The translations under genes were made by a program, and so were the position numbers. 64,000 bases of DNA from Glycomyces albidus (GTDB lineage: Bacteria > Actinomycetota > Actinomycetes > Mycobacteriales > Micromonosporaceae), in assembly GCF_009451885.1 (NCBI RefSeq), contig NZ_WIAO01000018.1, forward strand, positions 50,394 through 114,393, read 5' to 3'. Position 1 is the first letter of the stretch. Each line of letters begins with the position of its first letter. Under the pieces are notes generated by a model that saw only the letters and a program-made list of their open reading frames with translations, was not told the DNA's origin and made no database searches. Below, in pieces: positions 61,117 to 64,000 of this stretch.

Positions 61117-62018
61117 TGCATCGCGCTGCCTGGGGGCAGGGCGACAGGTGGGTTACGGTGGGTTTTGTTGGGACTCGGTGGGATTCGGCGGGATCGGGGA
61201 CTGGAGTGGTCTGTATAACGATCTTTCGCAAGACGAGTTACGCCATTCGAGGGACAAGTCGTGGCGGATGGTGAACACCGCGCTACTGGATCTGGTGACA
61301 CGACAGCGCGACGGGCGCGGGAGAAGCGGCACCGCTTCGAGGATCAGCGGCGGATCGGCCCGGCCGATACTCCCGCGGCCGGGCCGACGTTCGTTACTTC
61401 ACTTGCAGACCAGGGTCGCCGCCGCGGGTCAGGGCGGCCCAATTGCGATGTGCGGCAACGGCTCTGACTCGATCAAGAACGCGAGCACCTTGCAACCTTC
61501 TAGGTGATGCAGGCGGACCCCAGAGCGAGGATCATTGAGGTACGTACAGGAGTACGGAATCGGTGAAGCGAACGAGATGTGTTCAATTCAAAGCAGACTA
61601 AGACAGCCTCTGGCCGCTCGCAGCGCCCACCGTGCAAGACGTCCGAAACGGCCGTGGACAACTAGGATCCCGGCGCCGACGGATACGGCTCGCGCCCGGA
61701 CCCCGTACAAGTACCAGTGCCAGGCGTCACGCGCGCCTGCCGCGACCCGGGCCTTTGGTCGGGTTCCGCGCAGGCGGCATGGGCACCAGGCAAACCGGTG
61801 AGCCGTGAATGTGGGCACATCGGAACAGAAAACTTCCCGTGGACCAAATAGCGGCCCACGGGAAAGAAGGACAGCACGGGACAGGAGGTGAAACGACCGA
61901 GAACAAGGCCCGGCGCCGGTAATGCAGTCGGCGGCCGGTTTCGAGGGGCCGCCAACAGCGGCACAAACTGGTAGCGCATGGGATTTGTCTGCCGGTTACA
62001 CGGTCCCCAAGCAACTAG
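61117..62018. other. About 0.9 kb without a recognisable gene
   Basis: Lower in GC than the rest. Short open frames on both strands resemble nothing known. It holds 10-bp-phased G-rich repeats near 61149-61200 and a hairpin-capable TTCCCGTGG (61834) / CCACGGGAA (61856). It may be decayed mobile DNA or carry a non-coding RNA. Confidence 0.45.
61149..61200. repeat. Degenerate 10-bp G-rich repeat upstream of the BldM-like gene
   Basis: Five to six units of form GGnTTCGGTG recur in exact 10-bp register: GGTTACGGTG, GGTTTTGTTG, GGACTCGGTG, GGATTCGGCG, GGATCGGGGA. Confidence 0.7.
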
Positions 62019-62094
62019 ACCAGGTCAGGTTCGCTAGGACCGGTCAGGCCGCCCGCAAGGGACTGATCGGATCCGACGAGCCCAGGTCGAGGAT
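62019..62094 (-). pseudogene. Duplicated 3' end of the DUF397 gene (relic)
   Basis: This stretch aligns with 62116-62189, which covers the 3' end of the DUF397 gene, at an offset of 97 bp. It would encode ILDLGSSDPISPLRAA, like VFDLGSSDLVSLLRAA of the intact gene. There is no start or N-terminal part. Confidence 0.7.
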
Positions 62095-62129
62095 TCGAGT
62101 CCCCCGATCAACCACACCAGGTCGAGTCA

Positions 62130-62390
62130 CTAGGACCGGTCGGCCGCCCGCAGGAGGCTGACCAGATCCGACGAGCCCAGGTCGAAGACCGGGGAGCCGT
62201 CGCCCAGCTTCGAGTCCCGCACATGGAAGCCCCCGGAGTCGGCGCACGGCGAGAGCTCGACACAGTTGGACGAGTCAGTACTACCGCTGTGCGCGCTCTT
62301 GCGCCAAGCCCGGCGTAGCTCGACACAGTCAGATTGGTTGGTTCCACCACTGCGAGTGCTCTTACGCCAGGAGGTCACGGCAGTATTCAT
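62130..62390 (-). CDS. DUF397 family protein with internal duplication
   Basis: An 86-residue DUF397 protein, always paired with HTH-DUF5753 regulators in actinobacteria and thought to be their small partner. It has two copies of the N-terminal half: WRKSTRSGGTNQSDCVEL and WRKSAHSGSTDSSNCVEL, from a 63-bp in-frame tandem duplication, then one C-terminal half (FHVRDSKLGDGSPVFDLGSS). Its ATG lies 29 bases inside the HTH gene's 3' end, so the two are coupled. Confidence 0.88.
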   Translation of the reverse strand: MNTAVTSWRKSTRSGGTNQSDCVELRRAWRKSAHSGSTDSSNCVELSPCADSGGFHVRDSKLGDGSPVFDLGSSDLVSLLRAADRS

Positions 62391-63192
62391 TGAGGAACTC
62401 CTTCAACGGTATCCCGAGTTGCCACATGGCCTGACCGGCATCATGGTACAGGCTAACCAGGGTATCTTCCTCGATGCACCAACTGCCGTGGAGGATCTCG
62501 GAGTAGATGAAGGTAGGCGGAGCCGTCTTGCTCTCGCCAGGCTCGTAGATGCTGAATGGCGTGTTCCTGCCGGGAAGGTACTCCGCGATGACTCTGAGAT
62601 CCGTGTCCGGCTGCTCCGACTCCTGGAGAAGTTTGTTCACCTGCTCCCTTCTCACCGAGTCCGACAGGCGCCGCAGTCCATACATCGCGCTGTCCCCGAT
62701 GAGGTACTGGATCTTCGGACGACGCTTGCGCTTCCGGAGCTTCATCTGGCGGTCGAATTTGAACTCCCAGCCTTGCTGTGCCACGAAGTCGGTCAGCTTC
62801 TCCGCAACCTTGAGCACGAGGAAGTGGTAGTCCCGGGTTTGAAGTGGTCCGGGTATCAGATGAGGCTCGTACTTGAAGATGACCCCGGAGTGCAGCTCGG
62901 CCTTGGCAAGCGTCAGGGCGTGGAAGCGTGCGTCCGCTTGCAGCAGCTTCGAGCCCCGATGCTCAAGGATCATCTTGAGGTAGTTCTTCAATTCCTCGCT
63001 CAGGCGGTAGGTGTCGGCGATCTGGAAGACCTCACTCGGTCGCGGGTGCCGCTCCCCCTTTTCCCAGTAGTAAATCGTGTGCGGGTGGCACCCGAATTCC
63101 TGAGCCGCCTCCGCCTGAGTGAGTCCGGCCGCGATTCTCGCGTCCCGCAACAGGATCGCCACGAACCATTGCATGAGTCGTGCCCGGATCAT
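62362..63192 (-). CDS. XRE-type HTH regulator with DUF5753
   Basis: A 276-residue regulator. The HTH is LLRDARIAAGLTQAEAAQEF with HPHTIYYWEKGERHPRPSEV. The DUF5753 domain follows (IFKYEPHLIPGPLQTRDY; LRVIAEYLPGRNTPFSIYEP). Unlike most members the N-terminus starts MIRARLMQWFVAILL, and a basic KLRKRKRRPK sits mid-protein. It is less GC-rich than the core genes. It likely acts with the overlapping DUF397 protein and may bind the repeats upstream. Confidence 0.88.
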   Translation of the reverse strand: MIRARLMQWFVAILLRDARIAAGLTQAEAAQEFGCHPHTIYYWEKGERHPRPSEVFQIADTYRLSEELKNYLKMILEHRGSKLLQADARFHALTLAKAELHSGVIFKYEPHLIPGPLQTRDYHFLVLKVAEKLTDFVAQQGWEFKFDRQMKLRKRKRRPKIQYLIGDSAMYGLRRLSDSVRREQVNKLLQESEQPDTDLRVIAEYLPGRNTPFSIYEPGESKTAPPTFIYSEILHGSWCIEEDTLVSLYHDAGQAMWQLGIPLKEFLNEYCRDLLA

Positions 63193-63275
63193 CGTTGAAC
63201 CCCCGATGCTCTCAACTGGTGGTCCTTAAGAGTCGCACAGGTCTTCTTCGAGTAGATCATCCGACACCGCGTGAG

Positions 63276-63319
63276 CCCTAACAGAATCGGGCAGATTCTG
63301 TTAGGGCGATTCTGTTAGG
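63276..63319. promoter_or_regulatory. Three copies of a 13-bp site (GATTCTGTTAGGG)
   Basis: CCCTAACAGAATC (63276-63288) is an exact inverted copy of GATTCTGTTAGGG (63294-63306), 5 bp apart. GATTCTGTTAGG recurs directly at 63308-63319. It lies between the divergent HTH and orphan genes, a likely operator. Confidence 0.75.
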
Positions 63320-63427
63320 CCACATATAGGTGAGTATCGAAGTCGTGGGGATATGCCGCTAGTGACCAGCGAAAACATGGCCTACTGTCAATCATGAGTC
63401 GCGGGAATTCTGAAATGGAGGAGTCCG

Positions 63428-63781
63428 ATGGCGAATCAGATCCAAGCAGCGATACCGCGGGATCCCTTGGAGAGGGGGCGGTTTACTGACGGAAATACGA
63501 CATTCCAAGTGAGGGCTTCGAGTGCGGTGGCGCCGGACTCGTTCCAAGTGTCGGCGGACGGCAACTGCGCGGACATCGTGCTGATCGTGTCCGGGTTGAA
63601 CAGCGGGCGCCTGCACGCGACCTGGGGTCCGGAGTGGCGGACGTTCGCACCCGATTGGAAGGTGTGGGTGGAGGACGCCGCGTTCAAGGTCTTCTACACG
63701 GGCCGCTCCATAGCGAACCGTCCAAACCCTGGCCGTCCGAGCCCTGACCGTCCGTACCCCGGTGGCGCGGTGAGGTTCTGA
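63428..63781 (+). CDS. Orphan small protein with pentapeptide repeats
   Basis: A 117-residue protein, not recognised. No signal peptide. The core (ADIVLIVSGLNSGRLHATWG; FAPDWKVWVEDAAFKVFYTG) looks globular. The tail has three pentads RPNPG, RPSPD, RPYPG encoded by three 15-bp DNA repeats (63718-63762). GGAGGAG precedes the ATG, and TACTGT lies at 63383. It is divergent from the HTH/DUF397 pair, whose operator lies between, and ends just before an IS110 element. Confidence 0.7.
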   Translation: MANQIQAAIPRDPLERGRFTDGNTTFQVRASSAVAPDSFQVSADGNCADIVLIVSGLNSGRLHATWGPEWRTFAPDWKVWVEDAAFKVFYTGRSIANRPNPGRPSPDRPYPGGAVRF

Positions 63782-63800
63782 CGTTTCTATGTCTGTCAAG

Positions 63801-64000
63801 TCATGTCATGGCGGTCGGTGTTGCTGGTTGCAGCAGTCGGTAGATCTCTCGGGCGATGTACCGCTTCAGCATCCGGATGATCTCCTTTTTAGACTTTCCT
63901 TGCTGGATTCGTTTGGCCACGAACTGTCTCGTGCGCTTGTCATGGTGCATGCGGCAGATCGCGATCGTGTAGATCGCCCGGTTGAGCTGGCGGTTGCCGC
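63801..64000 (-). CDS. IS110 family transposase, C-terminal fragment
   Basis: Only the last 66 codons are inside the window: GNRQLNRAIYTIAICRMHHD, TRQFVAKRIQQGKSKKEIIR, MLKRYIAREIYRLLQ. This is the C-terminal end of the Transposase_20 region of IS110-type recombinases, the family that uses bridge RNA. The right end of the element should lie between 63782 and 63800. Whether the full copy is intact cannot be seen. Confidence 0.88.
   Translation of the reverse strand, partial: GNRQLNRAIYTIAICRMHHDKRTRQFVAKRIQQGKSKKEIIRMLKRYIAREIYRLLQPATPTAMT

Noticed and set aside
62085..62115. A tRNA-like stretch GGATTCGAGTCCCCC followed by ACCA
   Set aside because: There are no matching anticodon or D arms, and the sequence is explained as the duplicated 3' end of the DUF397 gene.

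Overview
The window is very GC-rich, densely coded DNA from a filamentous-type actinomycete. Pointers are SepX/GlpR, a BldM-like LuxR regulator, an HTH-DUF5753 plus DUF397 pair, an EXLDI protein beside DrrAB, the CysO-CysM-Mec cysteine pathway, and the order ispH-xseA-xseB-DUF4245. A member or relative of the Glycomycetaceae is a guess; the genus cannot be fixed from the sequence. I see no rRNA, no tRNA and no CRISPR array.

Layout. 1-6.5 kb: the YchF tail, a pterin-dehydratase-like protein, a Nudix hydrolase, then a D-amino-acid/acid catabolic locus (D-serine deaminase-like enzyme, RidA, N-acyl-D-amino-acid deacylase, galactonate-dehydratase-like enolase). 6.5-8 kb: a divergent MerR regulator and Old Yellow Enzyme pair. 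8-14.4 kb: two large paralogous secreted subtilases. 14.8-31 kb: mostly housekeeping genes (DUF1542 protein, RmuC, SigE-type sigma factor with partner, IspH, exonuclease VII, DUF4245, sugar kinase, EgtD, histidine phosphatase, YhhN, HelD-like helicase, GNAT, DUF2306, MerR). 31-40 kb: thioredoxin-like protein, Maf, AccE, NYN protein, acyl-CoA carboxylase beta, a broken TnpB element, BirA, a LuxR regulator, a PH-domain protein and GtrA. 40-51 kb: an unusual sigma/anti-sigma/ectodomain fusion, SepX, TrmB, VapBC, dGTPase, DUF3352 protein, MBL hydrolase and MurI. 51-56 kb: CysM, CysO, Mec, PncB and Spo0M. 55.8-59.1 kb: EXLDI protein with a strong palindromic operator, a DrrAB-type exporter and a small secreted protein. 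59-64 kb: an accessory, less GC-rich end with an unknown protein, a BldM-like regulator, about 1 kb without genes, the DUF397/HTH pair, a small orphan protein and the end of an IS110 transposase.

How the genes work together. PccB, AccE and BirA form the acyl-CoA carboxylase/biotinylation set, now split by a TnpB remnant. CysM, CysO and Mec make cysteine from O-phosphoserine on a carrier protein; with MurI, the MBL hydrolase and PncB they keep an order like the one I recall from Mycobacterium. In the D-amino-acid locus RidA would remove the enamine released by the deaminase. EXLDI probably regulates itself and perhaps the neighbouring exporter.

At genome style level, about 20 genes have a TAnnnT -10 box only 6-7 bases before the start codon. 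This predicts many leaderless mRNAs, and I used it to choose several start codons.
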